Below the pieces are notes generated by a model. It was not told where the DNA came from, did no database searches, and worked only from the letters and a program-made list of their open reading frames with translations. A stretch of DNA of 48,850 nt from NCBI GenBank assembly GCA_014621425.1, contig JAANBB010000313.1:1-48850 (forward strand), in the 5' to 3' direction. Positions 10,778-20,491 of this stretch are shown here, one piece after another; the stretch's first letter is position 1, and every line of letters starts with the position of its first letter. Position numbers and translations under genes: made by a program. The stretch comes from Cylindrodendrum hubeiense (taxonomy: Eukaryota > Ascomycota > Sordariomycetes > Hypocreales > Nectriaceae).

Positions 10778-12227
10778 ATGGCCCAAGTCAGCGCCAAGAA
10801 GCGCAAGAGAGACGGCGAGTCGGCCGTGAAGCCGAAGAAGAAGGTTGCCATCGATGCGCCCGCAGAAACAGCTGCTGTTGCCTCGGTTCTTCGCCCCAAG
10901 TTCTGCCCTCCGGTGATAGGTACAATGCCGCCTTTCGAGATTCGACTGCCTGCGTGATGCTGATTGATGAACGATAGCCACTGCTCCCGGATTCCAAGTT
11001 CCTACCAATATCCCTTTTCAGTCATACGCGCCAAAGAATGACGCCAAATCGAAATCGAAGCAGGCCAAGTCCGCCGGCGAGAAGGACTTCCTGCTCCACT
11101 CGACAGCGCACCGAAGTCTGGACTACACGATCAAAGCGGAGACCCCCAGGGGCACCAAGCCCGCGTTGAACCACTTTGTTGGCATCTACGATCCGAAGAC
11201 AGGCAAGCTCCAGGTGGTAGAGGCCAAGAAGATGGTGATTCGAGGAACGGTGCGAGCGAAGCAGGCCTCCGAGGCTGCCACGGGCGAACGCAACGTCAAA
11301 CAGGTACGGTGGTTGTGCCAAACAATGGAAGTGGTCACATGGACTAACCAGACACAGAGCATGATGGAGCGCAAGACCGATCTCGGACAGACATTCGGTA
11401 CGAAGAAGGCCAGGAAGGCAATTCAGGAGAACGTCATGAATGCAATCGCCCCCCAGAGGAAGGCTGGAGACTTGCCAACCAAGATCGATGCGGCATCTCG
11501 CGCAATGTTGGACACTGTGGGAGAGGTTACGTCTACCATGGCTTCACGAGAGGAGCTGCAAGCTGTGGTGGATGAGGCCAAGCCCGTTCCCATTCCCAAC
11601 ATGGATGCGACCGAAATCCAGGATGTGTACGACCCCCAGAGGATCATTGGTGCTGATATTCTCAACCTGGTGCCAATTCGAGAATGGCAGGAGAAGATAC
11701 GACACAAGGAAGGTATCTCAATTCCATCACGGTTCGTGGCTGCACGGGTCAACGCCATTGCCAGCAACGACGACGCCGACGCGGTGACGCGACTCCGAGT
11801 GCTGCGGTACTTCGCCTTTGTGCTGCTCTTCTATCTTAACAGCAAGCCCGGCAGGGTCCGAGGTACCCGATCGCTGCCCTCGCGAGAGAAGCTGAGGGAG
11901 GTCCTCGCGCCGGCGCCTGAGGCCGTCATTGAGAACATCCGACGCAAGTTCTCGGATGCGGGTCAGATGCGAAAGTTCCACATCGACCTGTTGATAACCC
12001 ACTGCTGCGTATTTGCTTGCATCATCGACAACTTCGAAGTGGACACACAGAATCTGCGAGACGATCTGAAACTGGACCAGAAGATGATCAACCAGTACTT
12101 CCACGAGATTGGCGGTCGGGTGAAGCCGGTTGTCAACAGGGAGCTAAAGACGACGGTGCAGCTGGCGCGATTGACGCTGCCTCTGAACTTCCCCAAACAA
12201 AGGCACATCGCCCCCAAGCGACGATAG
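10778..12227 (+). CDS. RPA49: DNA-directed RNA polymerase I subunit Rpa49
   Basis: Three exons (10778-10919, 10978-11303, 11358-12227) give 445 residues. The start ATG at 10778 sits in accATGg. The N-terminus is a basic nuclear-signal-like KKRKRDGE, followed by the conserved PPVIATAPGFQVP segment created by splicing of intron 1, then a dimerisation module with LNHFVGIYDPKTGKLQVVEA (Rpa34-binding, TFIIF-like). The C-terminal half carries the tandem winged-helix region and ends in a basic tail. Intron 2 (54 bases) is in frame and stop-free but has a GTACGG donor, a GACTAAC branch and a CAG acceptor. Its removal restores the expected junction, KQ to SMMERKTDLGQ. Rpa49 supports Pol I initiation and elongation on rDNA in the nucleolus. 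Confidence 0.93.
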
Positions 12228-12766
12228 TCGGGTATCGGCGAGGAGGCATGACACGTCGCTTATTGAGAGTGGATGCCCTCTGTGAGTAGGCGTATCTAGA
12301 CTCGAGGCGTTCAAAACAATGGGAAAATGGCTTTGTAGCCGATTAGGAGAGTTGCTGCACATAGAGAGTTGTCTATGTCTTGATGGCATGGCTTCTGGCT
12401 TGGATCACTAGTTTGATCACTTGCTGAGCGGGTTCATATTGGCTGGGTTGACGGCTTGAGTTATCACTTACTACCGAATACATAACCCTATGTTTTTGAT
12501 GACTAGAGGAGAGATGATAATGCATTGAAGATCCCTGGCATTCCATTCCGCTGATTCATTAGCGTGGCTGCACTGCATTGCGTTGACCGGTAGAATCAGT
12601 CAGGCCGGACCCCGGATTACATTTTCCCCCGCAACCGACCAGGCCGAGGCCGAGGCATCTCGGTGCCGGAGTGTGGGGAACCCATGTATGTCACCACAAC
12701 GGTGAAGGAGTAAGATTCTCATCGCCTAATTGCCCTCGGTTACCCTGTACAGTATGATAAACGTCA

Positions 12767-12802
<36 letters not shown>

Positions 12803-12907
12803 TTTGCTTCCCTCAATTATTTTTACTTCCATATATATTCGTATAATACCACAAGCTTCCTCCCCCCCCGCCGTTTCAAATCCTAGTGCATCTTGGCCGT
12901 CGCAAAC
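12228..12907. other. Intergenic: RPA49 3' region and promoter of the isomerase gene
   Basis: 680 bases with no gene signal. It contains a (TC)n microsatellite at 12769-12797, about 110 bases before the next start codon, followed by a C/T-rich leader. Confidence 0.55.
12769..12797. repeat. (TC)14 dinucleotide microsatellite
   Basis: An uninterrupted 29-base TC run in the proximal promoter or leader of the enoyl-CoA isomerase-like gene. CT tracts near start sites are common in fungal promoters. Confidence 0.9.
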
Positions 12908-13875
12908 ATGTCAGAGGCGTCCGTCATTAACCTCGAGTACCGCGGCCGTGTCGCGGTGCTCACCATCGACAATGACCGTAAGCTCAACTCACTGGGGCTG
13001 ATGCAGTATTATGACCTTGCGCAAAAAATGCGTGAGATTGCAACTCACGATGAGGTTTTTATCACCGTCATTCTGGCCAAGGGTCGCTACTTTTCTGCGT
13101 ACGTTGTGTCCTTGCTTCAATGTTACTCGGCGCAACCCTCGTCCCATCATCTCAGGAACTTGGCAGGCCGTATTAGCAAGATGGATACACATATTGAATC
13201 CGGATAAAATATCAAGTGCAATGGACCATCGCTAACGCATTCAATAGAGGCGCCGACGTTTCCCTCGCCGAAAATTCACCTACCAGCGGCGCCGACATGC
13301 ACAAACACTGGCTCCAATCCTTCGCGGCCTTCAACCTCAACATCACCCACGCCTTCACTACACACCCCAAAGTCCTCGTCGTCGGCCTCAACGGGCCCGT
13401 CATTGGCCTCACCGCCGCCATCGTCGCCTTCGCCGACTTCATCTACGCCGCACCGCACACTTTCTTGCTTACCCCCTTCTCCTCGCTAGGCCTCGTCGCT
13501 GAGGGCGGTGCCTCACGCGCGCTCGTCACGCGCCTCGGAATCGCAAAGGCCAACGAGGCGCTCATCATGAGCCGTCGTCTGTCGGCGCAGGAGCTCGAGC
13601 GGTGTGGATTTGTAAATGCGATCTTCGAGGTCGACAAGGGTGAGGATGAGAAGTTCCGTGGGCTGGTGATGAAGGAGGTGGACGAGCGCCTCGGGGAACA
13701 TTTGGTTGGCGAGAGCTTGATTGGAATCAAGAAGTTGATCCGGAAGCCCGAACTGGAGGTGATACACAACCAGAACGTGCATGAAGTATTTGCCGGTTTG
13801 GAGCGGTTCATGACGGGTGTGCCACAGGAGGAGTTTCGTAAGATTGCGAGCGGTGCAAAGCGACATAAGCTATAA
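12908..13875 (+). CDS. Peroxisomal enoyl-CoA isomerase/hydratase (Eci1/Dci1-like)
   Basis: Crotonase-family enzyme. Two exons (12908-13098, 13248-13875) give 272 residues; intron 13099-13247 has a GCTAAC branch site. Splicing restores the oxyanion-hole signature GRYFSAGADVSL. The second signature, NGPVIGLTAA, follows near the middle. SSLGLVAEGGAS at about 143-154 contains Glu149, aligning with the catalytic acid of Eci1-type delta3-delta2-enoyl-CoA isomerases. The C-terminus is KRHKL; HKL is a plausible variant PTS1, comparable with HRL in yeast Eci1. The likely role is shuffling double bonds of unsaturated acyl-CoAs during peroxisomal beta-oxidation. Hydratase or dienoyl isomerase activity cannot be excluded. 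An upstream in-frame TTG was rejected as the start in favour of the ATG. Confidence 0.87.
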
Positions 13876-14057
13876 GATGTCGTGGACGAGAGAAGCAATG
13901 CGCACCCTCTGGGAAACCGAGATAGACAGAGAGACTTCATGCTTGATTATGATACACGATACAGAGCTCACAGGCGTAACAAAGAAAGCGAGACAAACTC
14001 CGTGCAATTCATGATCATCTGCGTCTTTGACAGCAGGCCGTCTAATTTGTTTATGCC

Positions 14058-16487
14058 TTATGCGAGCAAGCCAAACAGCAGGCTAGTCCGTTGCCAAAAG
14101 TCGTTTGCCAACTTGGCGACGCGCTGGCGCGCCGCAGCATCCCCAAGCTTCGTCCGCTCGTACACCTTGCTCTCGAGGTCCTTAAACTCATCGATGGTAC
14201 CGTCCTTGGTAGTGCCGATACATCGCCGCAGGAGGGCAATGTCAAAGAGCCATTGGGTGAAGAGGTCAGTCGTCTGGTCGGCCGTGAGCCCCAATTCTGG
14301 TGAATCTTGGCCATCGACATTCTCTTTTTTATCCTCGTCCTCGTCGTTCTCGCCCTCTTCTTTGTCCTCGTCTTCTTCGTCCTCGTTTTCCTTTTTCAAT
14401 TTAGCCTCCTTGGTGTTGTCTGCCTTCTGAGACACCTCCTTCGCCAAAGCCTCCATCCATTTCTCGCAGAGTTGCCTGCTCAAATGTTTCTTCAACACCT
14501 CCACAGCCGCCGAAGTCCAGAGATCAACACCCGTATCCGACATGGAAAGCGACAGCGCGCGCAGAAACTGGAAGATAGAGGGCGATGGCTGGTTGGGCAG
14601 CGGGGGCTCACCCTCCCATAGCGGCCGGCCCACCACGGTTCGGTAAGCCAATCCAGCGTTGACAAATTCGTCCAGTGCGGTTGTCGAGACGAATGTCGCG
14701 ACCTTGCTGTGCAGCGAGGGTACCATGTCCAGGCCAAATGTCTTGATCGCCTGACGCTGAGGGAGGCGGGTGCGGATGTCGCGGACGACACGAAGGAAGT
14801 ACATGGCGACGGTGTCGTTGTGTGGTGTTGACGACCGTTCGTCCCACAGCTTCTGAATCTGGACTTCGAGTTCCTTGAATGACTTGTCGAGCGTGGCGTC
14901 CAGCTTCTCTTGTAGCATCTGCGGATCATCCTTGCTCAGCAGTTGTTGTCGTGCCTCGATTGTCTCTTCGTCCTCAATCTCATCGTAGTCATTGTCCCAT
15001 CGCTGTCGTCTCAGCGATTCCACCACCTCCTTCACGTCGTCTATCACATGGTACCACGACTTGTAGCAGTTGGCAGCCTTGGAAACGGCGTCGTTCCGGC
15101 CATATAATCGAGAGATAACCTCTTCGACGAAGGGCGCCGCGCCGCCTGCGAGTGCCTCATCGTAACCCTCTTCGTCCCAGAGGCTCACATGCTCGTCGGT
15201 AATGCCGTCCTTCCATCTCCCAAGAGTTCCAGAGATCTCGGAGCCAACCAAGCGGAGCTTGCTGACTTTAATATCCAGGACTGCGAGCATTCGGGCGTTG
15301 ATGGCCTCACGCAGATCGTCTTGCATCTCGGACGGGTCGATGCCCTTCGCTTTGCCTCCGTCTCGGATCCAGAGTTGTAGGATGCTGGTGCGGAGCTCCA
15401 TGATTAACTTAAATTCAGACATCTGCCCCAGGGTCTTCTTCAGTCCTTCTAGCAAGATCTCAGATCCTGTCTCGGACCAGTCCATCAGCATTTCCCGCGC
15501 CTGTGTGCCGTTGAGGTCGTCGTGACGAATATAAGGCGTGAAGTATTGGATCTCCTCGCCACACCAACGCTCGTAAACATCCAAACGTAGACCCTCTAGT
15601 TGTTTCAACGCGGGGTCTGCGAACAAGGGTTGCTTCTTCAACCCAGCCAAGGCTAGCGAAAGCTTCCCTGGTACCAGGGCTTGGACGTCTAGCAGCGTTT
15701 TCGTGTAGAGCTTCAGGCTCTGGACGACGTCATCGGTGCTCCTCTCGCGCTCGCTCTCCTCCACCTCAAATGCCAACGCTATCGTGTCCTTCCTGACCTT
15801 GAGAAGATGTCGTAATGTGTCCTTGGCCCCTGAGCTGGTCACCAGACTGTAGGCGCATAGCGCCTTTAGAACGTCGTCTCTTTCGGCCTCATTACCTGCC
15901 CTTTCAAATATCTTGGCCACGTTTCTTAGTAACCTCAGGCGCAGGTTGTTCAAGGTGACCCTCGCTGTTTCAATGGCACGGCGGCTGCCAGCGTCGGTTG
16001 TGTCCTCCACCAGGTTGTTGATCAAGAGTCGGCCAAGGGCCCATATCTTGGTTGACAGTACTAATCTGTCCCCCCTCTTCACTTCGTTGCCCAGTCCACC
16101 TTTTCCTTTCAGTATTCGTGCTCCGATCAGCACACATGCATCGAGCAGCCTCAACCGCGCCGCAACAGCCGCATCTGTTTTGCTCTCCTTGGTGACGAAT
16201 TTGGCCAAGCCAGATGCCTTGGCCCCAATTACGGCCCTCCCACAGCGACCGCCCATTTTCCCAAGCAGCTCCTGGACCACATCGTTGTCGCCGCGCATTT
16301 GGACGATGGTGTCGGCGGTGCCCAGGAGGTCACGGTACGAACTACCGACCTGCGTCCGCAGCCGGGTCGACTTCTCCTCGATTTGGACATGGAGATTCTT
16401 GTGGATGGCGCGGATCTGGGGAAGGGTGTGGCTTGCGGAGAAGATCTGGGAGGACGACGTGAGGGTGGACGGATCGACGTTGGCCAT
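14058..16487 (-). CDS. COG1: Conserved oligomeric Golgi complex subunit 1 (Cog1)
   Basis: A single exon of 809 residues, read from the Met of MANVDPSTLTSS at 16487; the open frame extends upstream to 16721 without family resemblance. Residues about 14-90 carry the Cog1/Vps51 N-terminal homology: a short helix (HTLPQIRAIHKNLH), a heptad-like region, then YRDLLGTADTIVQMR. The rest is mostly helical, as in CATCHR tethering proteins, and the protein ends DFWQRTSLLFGLLA like other Cog1 proteins. A highly acidic Glu/Asp/Lys insertion lies at about 690-730 and looks disordered. Cog1 belongs to the lobe A side of the COG tether for intra-Golgi retrograde vesicles. It converges with the isomerase gene, 182 bases away. 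Confidence 0.9.
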   Translation of the reverse strand: MANVDPSTLTSSSQIFSASHTLPQIRAIHKNLHVQIEEKSTRLRTQVGSSYRDLLGTADTIVQMRGDNDVVQELLGKMGGRCGRAVIGAKASGLAKFVTKESKTDAAVAARLRLLDACVLIGARILKGKGGLGNEVKRGDRLVLSTKIWALGRLLINNLVEDTTDAGSRRAIETARVTLNNLRLRLLRNVAKIFERAGNEAERDDVLKALCAYSLVTSSGAKDTLRHLLKVRKDTIALAFEVEESERERSTDDVVQSLKLYTKTLLDVQALVPGKLSLALAGLKKQPLFADPALKQLEGLRLDVYERWCGEEIQYFTPYIRHDDLNGTQAREMLMDWSETGSEILLEGLKKTLGQMSEFKLIMELRTSILQLWIRDGGKAKGIDPSEMQDDLREAINARMLAVLDIKVSKLRLVGSEISGTLGRWKDGITDEHVSLWDEEGYDEALAGGAAPFVEEVISRLYGRNDAVSKAANCYKSWYHVIDDVKEVVESLRRQRWDNDYDEIEDEETIEARQQLLSKDDPQMLQEKLDATLDKSFKELEVQIQKLWDERSSTPHNDTVAMYFLRVVRDIRTRLPQRQAIKTFGLDMVPSLHSKVATFVSTTALDEFVNAGLAYRTVVGRPLWEGEPPLPNQPSPSIFQFLRALSLSMSDTGVDLWTSAAVEVLKKHLSRQLCEKWMEALAKEVSQKADNTKEAKLKKENEDEEDEDKEEGENDEDEDKKENVDGQDSPELGLTADQTTDLFTQWLFDIALLRRCIGTTKDGTIDEFKDLESKVYERTKLGDAAARQRVAKLANDFWQRTSLLFGLLA

Positions 16488-17013
16488 TTTGATGGTTGTT
16501 GCTCGGCTCAGGGTCGTGACGGTAGGTGGGGATCGCGGAAGGGCTACCCGGTCAGAGGCATCGAATGGAGTGCAGTTGCGCCTATTCGTGCAGAGCTGCT
16601 CGTGGGCTGGACATATAAATCCCGAGGGGAGAGGTGGGTAGCTGTAGTGGTGGTGTTTGGATTGTTGGAGGTGAGCTGCAATGAAGCAACGTGGGATTTG
16701 GAGGTTTGGCGGGGCGCGCACGACCCCTGTAGCTCACCCAACCGATAGCTGATCCTGACCAGGGTCAGCCAAGACATTGAGCTTGAACGAAACATGACAA
16801 CCAAATTAAATCGAAAACAAAAACATTTCCGTCACGGACCAATGCTCTCTTTGATACAATTCTCGGGATTGAGGCGAGCGTCTTTCCTACATGATAGAGA
16901 AGGGGTTCGTCCGGGGCATCTCAAAACACCTCACGTCGAAAAGGAGTGACCTCGTCATGACCTCTTTAAGCGCAAACGAAACGCCATTAACAAATCCTTT
17001 AAAGAATTCAAAT
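16488..17013. other. Intergenic: SAS10 3' region and COG1 promoter
   Basis: 526 bases between two minus-strand genes. No coding signal. A short dyad CTGACC-AG-GGTCAG lies near 16757-16770. Nothing else stands out. Confidence 0.5.
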
Positions 17014-18843
17014 CTATAGCCTTGTGCTTTTGATAACAGCAGTGTTGATACCCGACAGCTCTCCCTGGTATCCTCCCTTGGGCTCGCCGCCCTGCCAGAC
17101 GGGCTTCATGCTCTTGAGCTTCTTCTGCTTGGCCTCGTACTGCTTTCTCTTCTTCACTCTGGGGTTGCGGACGTCCTTGCCTCTCTTTGGCGTCAGGCCC
17201 TTGTTCTTCTGGATGGCGTACGTGATCTTTCGCTTGCCATCCTCGCCAATCACCTCGTTCTCCACCACCCGGTCGGCCTTGCTGGCAGCGGCGTAAGCTG
17301 AAAACCGGGCCGCCTTCTCTTCCTTGCCCTTCTTCGACTTGTGTGCCACCATGTCGTAGTACTCGTCTTCTCCATCGCGAACAGCCTTCGCCGTGGTGAC
17401 ATCCTCGTCGTCACTGTTGTCGCCGAGGTCCACGCCGAGTTTGTTATCCTTTCCACGTTTCTCGGCCTGCGCGTTGAGTCGGGCTTGGCGATCCCTGAGA
17501 CGCTCACGGTGAGGAATGTCCATATCACCTCCGGCATCGCGTCCTGCATCGGCTCGGCGGTTGGACTTCTGCACGATCTGCGAGGTGTAGAACTTGAGAC
17601 TCTTCTTGCGCGCGGCCTTGTCGGCTGCTGTTCGGGCGTCGAGCTCCTCCTCTTCACCAAAGTCGGAGTTGTCGTCATTGTTCTCAACACGCGCAGACTT
17701 CTTCTGTTTCTTGGACTTCATTCCAGCAATGGGTAGGTCGTAGAGGTCTGCAACAGCCGCCTCTCCCGCCTTGACCCTCTCAAGGTTCTTTGCCCGCTTC
17801 TCGGCAGCGGCCTTTTCTTGCTTCGATGACTTCTTGTTCTTCTTGGGCTTCACGGCGGCCTCTGCCGACGCGAGCTGGGCAAGCTCCTCATCATCAAGCT
17901 CTGAAGACTGGTCGTCATTGGCAGTCTTGGATGACCTCGAGTCCTTGAGCTTGTGCCAGGCCTCTCGACAACTCATGAGGGTCTGCATCACGTCGTGATC
18001 TCGCAGCTCGGTTGGATCAAGAGTCTTTTGTGACTTGGAGCTATCCCTCGCAGGCGAGGTCAAGATGGCGAAGTAGCTGGCGAGGGCAGCGACGTAGCAG
18101 CCGAGAACCCAATACTTGATTGCCTCTAGAGACTTTCCTGACTTGCCCTGGGCGGCCTTCTTGATGTCGACGAGGACGGGTTGTAGGGTCTCGAACTCCT
18201 TAACAAGATGGTCGAACTCCGGGTATCGGGTCTGTAACAGTGTGTAGCGCTCCTCGGGACCCATGTCATCGGTGACCTCGATATCCTTGAGAACCTCAGT
18301 GACAGTATCCTCGCCCTCTCCAGTTTCGGCGCCATCGGCGAGCCATTCGTCTCCATCGAAGATGAAATCTTCTTCCGCCATCTTCGACAGTTTCTTTTGC
18401 TGAAGTCGCTTGGCCTCGACCTCTTCTTCCAGAGCGTCGGCCTCGGTCTCGATGTTGTCGGCATTGTAGTACTCGTTCTTGGAGGAGCCCCACCAGCCAG
18501 AGTCCCCTTCCTCCTCCTCTCCCCCTTGCTCTTCATCTGATAGAGCACCCTTGGATGCGGATCCTTTTGATTTCTGTGGTTGTTCATCGTCGTCCTCGTC
18601 CTCGTCCTCGTAGCCAAGGACCTCTTCGTCTGACATATCCATGTCTTCCGCAGCCTTTCTTCGGCGCTTCGAGCCGGGCTCATCTTCGAGCAGAATTTGA
18701 TCGCGATCCATGAAGAATTCGTCCTCGGAGTCGGCGACGTCTTCGAATGTGGAAATCGGTCCCAATCGAGCGTCGGCTGTGTCGAGCTCCTTGGGGCCGC
18801 TGGGCTGGGCATTTTGGCCCGAGGCCTTTCTTTTCTTCGCCAT
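17014..18843 (-). CDS. SAS10: U3 snoRNP/SSU processome protein Utp3/Sas10
   Basis: A single exon of 609 residues from the ATG at 18843 (MAKKRKASGQ); the frame is open to 19032 upstream but without family resemblance. The N-terminus has a conserved acidic motif, FEDVADSEDEFFMDRD. The Sas10/Utp3/C1D domain lies at about 205-295 (TRYPEFDHLVKEFETLQPVL). The C-terminal Sas10 domain, about 535-609, runs from KNKGLTPKRGKDVRNPRVKK to GGYQGELSGINT. Long Asp/Glu and Lys-rich tracts fit a nucleolar protein. The family acts in the small-subunit processome for 18S rRNA maturation; yeast Sas10 was also named for silencing. Paralogue Lcp5/neuroguidin is less likely because both the N- and C-terminal Sas10 signatures are present. 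Confidence 0.93.
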   Translation of the reverse strand: MAKKRKASGQNAQPSGPKELDTADARLGPISTFEDVADSEDEFFMDRDQILLEDEPGSKRRRKAAEDMDMSDEEVLGYEDEDEDDDEQPQKSKGSASKGALSDEEQGGEEEEGDSGWWGSSKNEYYNADNIETEADALEEEVEAKRLQQKKLSKMAEEDFIFDGDEWLADGAETGEGEDTVTEVLKDIEVTDDMGPEERYTLLQTRYPEFDHLVKEFETLQPVLVDIKKAAQGKSGKSLEAIKYWVLGCYVAALASYFAILTSPARDSSKSQKTLDPTELRDHDVMQTLMSCREAWHKLKDSRSSKTANDDQSSELDDEELAQLASAEAAVKPKKNKKSSKQEKAAAEKRAKNLERVKAGEAAVADLYDLPIAGMKSKKQKKSARVENNDDNSDFGEEEELDARTAADKAARKKSLKFYTSQIVQKSNRRADAGRDAGGDMDIPHRERLRDRQARLNAQAEKRGKDNKLGVDLGDNSDDEDVTTAKAVRDGEDEYYDMVAHKSKKGKEEKAARFSAYAAASKADRVVENEVIGEDGKRKITYAIQKNKGLTPKRGKDVRNPRVKKRKQYEAKQKKLKSMKPVWQGGEPKGGYQGELSGINTAVIKSTRL

Positions 18844-20491
18844 GGTGGTTGAGTAGACCGAAGCGACCAGGGAAGGGGGCAAGCGGCTTATGAGAAGTGG
18901 TGGATGAATGTCGAAACGGATTCGATTAGTTGCAGTCGCAGATGCTGAAGCAGCGTCTCGGTACTTTTTTTTGTCCTTGGTGGAGTCGTCTTCTGAAAAA
19001 TTCCCCGATAAGATAAGCATATGGTCAGCCACAGCACCGCCACACTATCCACTTTGACTGTGGCGCACGCCCCAGTTATCTAACGTTGAGTGGCGAGATA
19101 AGATGCAATGCATCCACCACCAACATTCCGAGAACGGAAGACGCTCGTGTCGCTGACCACCTAGCTGCCTCCAGCACCCCTACACAAACCCATGTGACGC
19201 CCCTGCCCCCGGATCCTAGCGCAGGATTCTCAGAATGAGCGACAAATGTCAAGTCACAAGGTGCTGCAACGACCTCAGTGACGCAGTCAATGGGTGCCGT
19301 GTTGTTATTGTCCCACAGAGCTGTCGCCTACATGTACTTGGTACCTTACTGCCCAACACTAAGCGGAGTGATGCGTGGCATGCCCTCAATTGACCGAACA
19401 TATCGAGACACTAGCCGCTATCGGGGTCTGACGTAGTTGCGTAAGGTACCTACCTCCCTACTATGTACGTACATGGTACATAGTGTGTAGGTACCTTGGG
19501 TACCTAGGTAGGTAGGCAAGTAGGTTGGTAGTGTGCACAGGCAGACACTAGGAGGGATAAGGAAGTATCAACGGTGCCTTGCAGGCTCGTGGCCGTCAGG
19601 CAGGGGACCGCCTCAAACGCCGAAAAGTCTCCATGAATGGAGCTGCGAAATTGGGACACCGCCTTCAGTGGTACCCCCCGCCCGTCAGTGGCAGTACTCC
19701 GTACTCCGTACACTGTTCGCTGGTTCGCTGGTTCCTCCCAGCGACATTTCAGGGTCCAACGGCGCGGGTCAAGCGCTAAATTATGGCACAAGCCAGTGAA
19801 CGGCCTCAGCCACAGCCGGGCGATGATGAAATGCCCACCCCAGAGACTCAACTCCCCGAGATTTATCGACTCCCCTGCCTCGTCGATTCCCCTCCACCCG
19901 TCACAGCATCTGTCGACCGCGTCGCCTTCGGATCTCTTCAGCGCGCTCACACTCCGGGACCACAGCCTTGGTTAGTAGCTGCCAACCGAGACACTCGTTT
20001 GTGGCAGGACCGTGACTGGGCCGAGTTGTATCCGAGAGGTTGATTGCTAAGGTATGATCCCAGCCCACCACTCAAGCATGTACACTGACACAAAGACAAG
20101 ACACAGCACACCAAGAGCAGAGACACGCGCCTCCTTGCGCCTCGATTCCATACATCCTACCGTCCCGCCACTCCTGGGTCTTGGCATTCTCACCCACCCA
20201 CAGCTCCGCGGCTGGTCATCTGCGAAAGCAACGTGAAGTTGACCTTGACGGCTGAAAGGAGCACGGGACGCACGGGAGCACAACACCGACAACACGCCTC
20301 ATCTGCTCGTCTGCCTTGCCAGCTTCTCCATCATATCCTGTGTCTATCATAATCGCCCCGTTATCTCCGCCTCCGATTCGAAGCTTGCTATTTCCCCGCC
20401 AGCCCCTCCCGACCCGCGCTCCGTCGTCCTCTCCCGACCGAATAATCCAAGCCGATCGTTATCTCCCATTGATCACACGCCATCATCGATC
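18844..20491. other. Divergent intergenic region with TACC/GGTA palindromes
   Basis: 1.65 kb between the SAS10 and CLC genes. Several small frames on both strands (for example 19783-20043 +) have no family resemblance. A cluster of TACCTAGGTA-type palindromes occurs at 19440-19525. The last 180 bases are C/T-rich like other leaders in the window. Confidence 0.55.
19461..19516. repeat. Cluster of TAC/GTA palindromes
   Basis: CTATGTAC (19461-19468) pairs with GTACATAG (19476-19483) across 7 bases. A perfect 10-base palindrome TACCTAGGTA follows at 19501-19510, next to further GGTACC and GGTAGG words. Related words recur at 109-155, 38210-38415, 47309-47335 and 48190-48226. Confidence 0.7.

Noticed and set aside
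6685..13875. Checkpoint kinase, eL41, Rpa49 and isomerase as one functional cluster
   Set aside because: The genes lie on both strands, have separate promoters and belong to unrelated pathways; no shared metabolite or complex is implied.
19783..20043. 86-codon + frame starting MAQASERPQ
   Set aside because: Short, Pro-rich, without domain or splice partners; lies among palindromic intergenic repeats.
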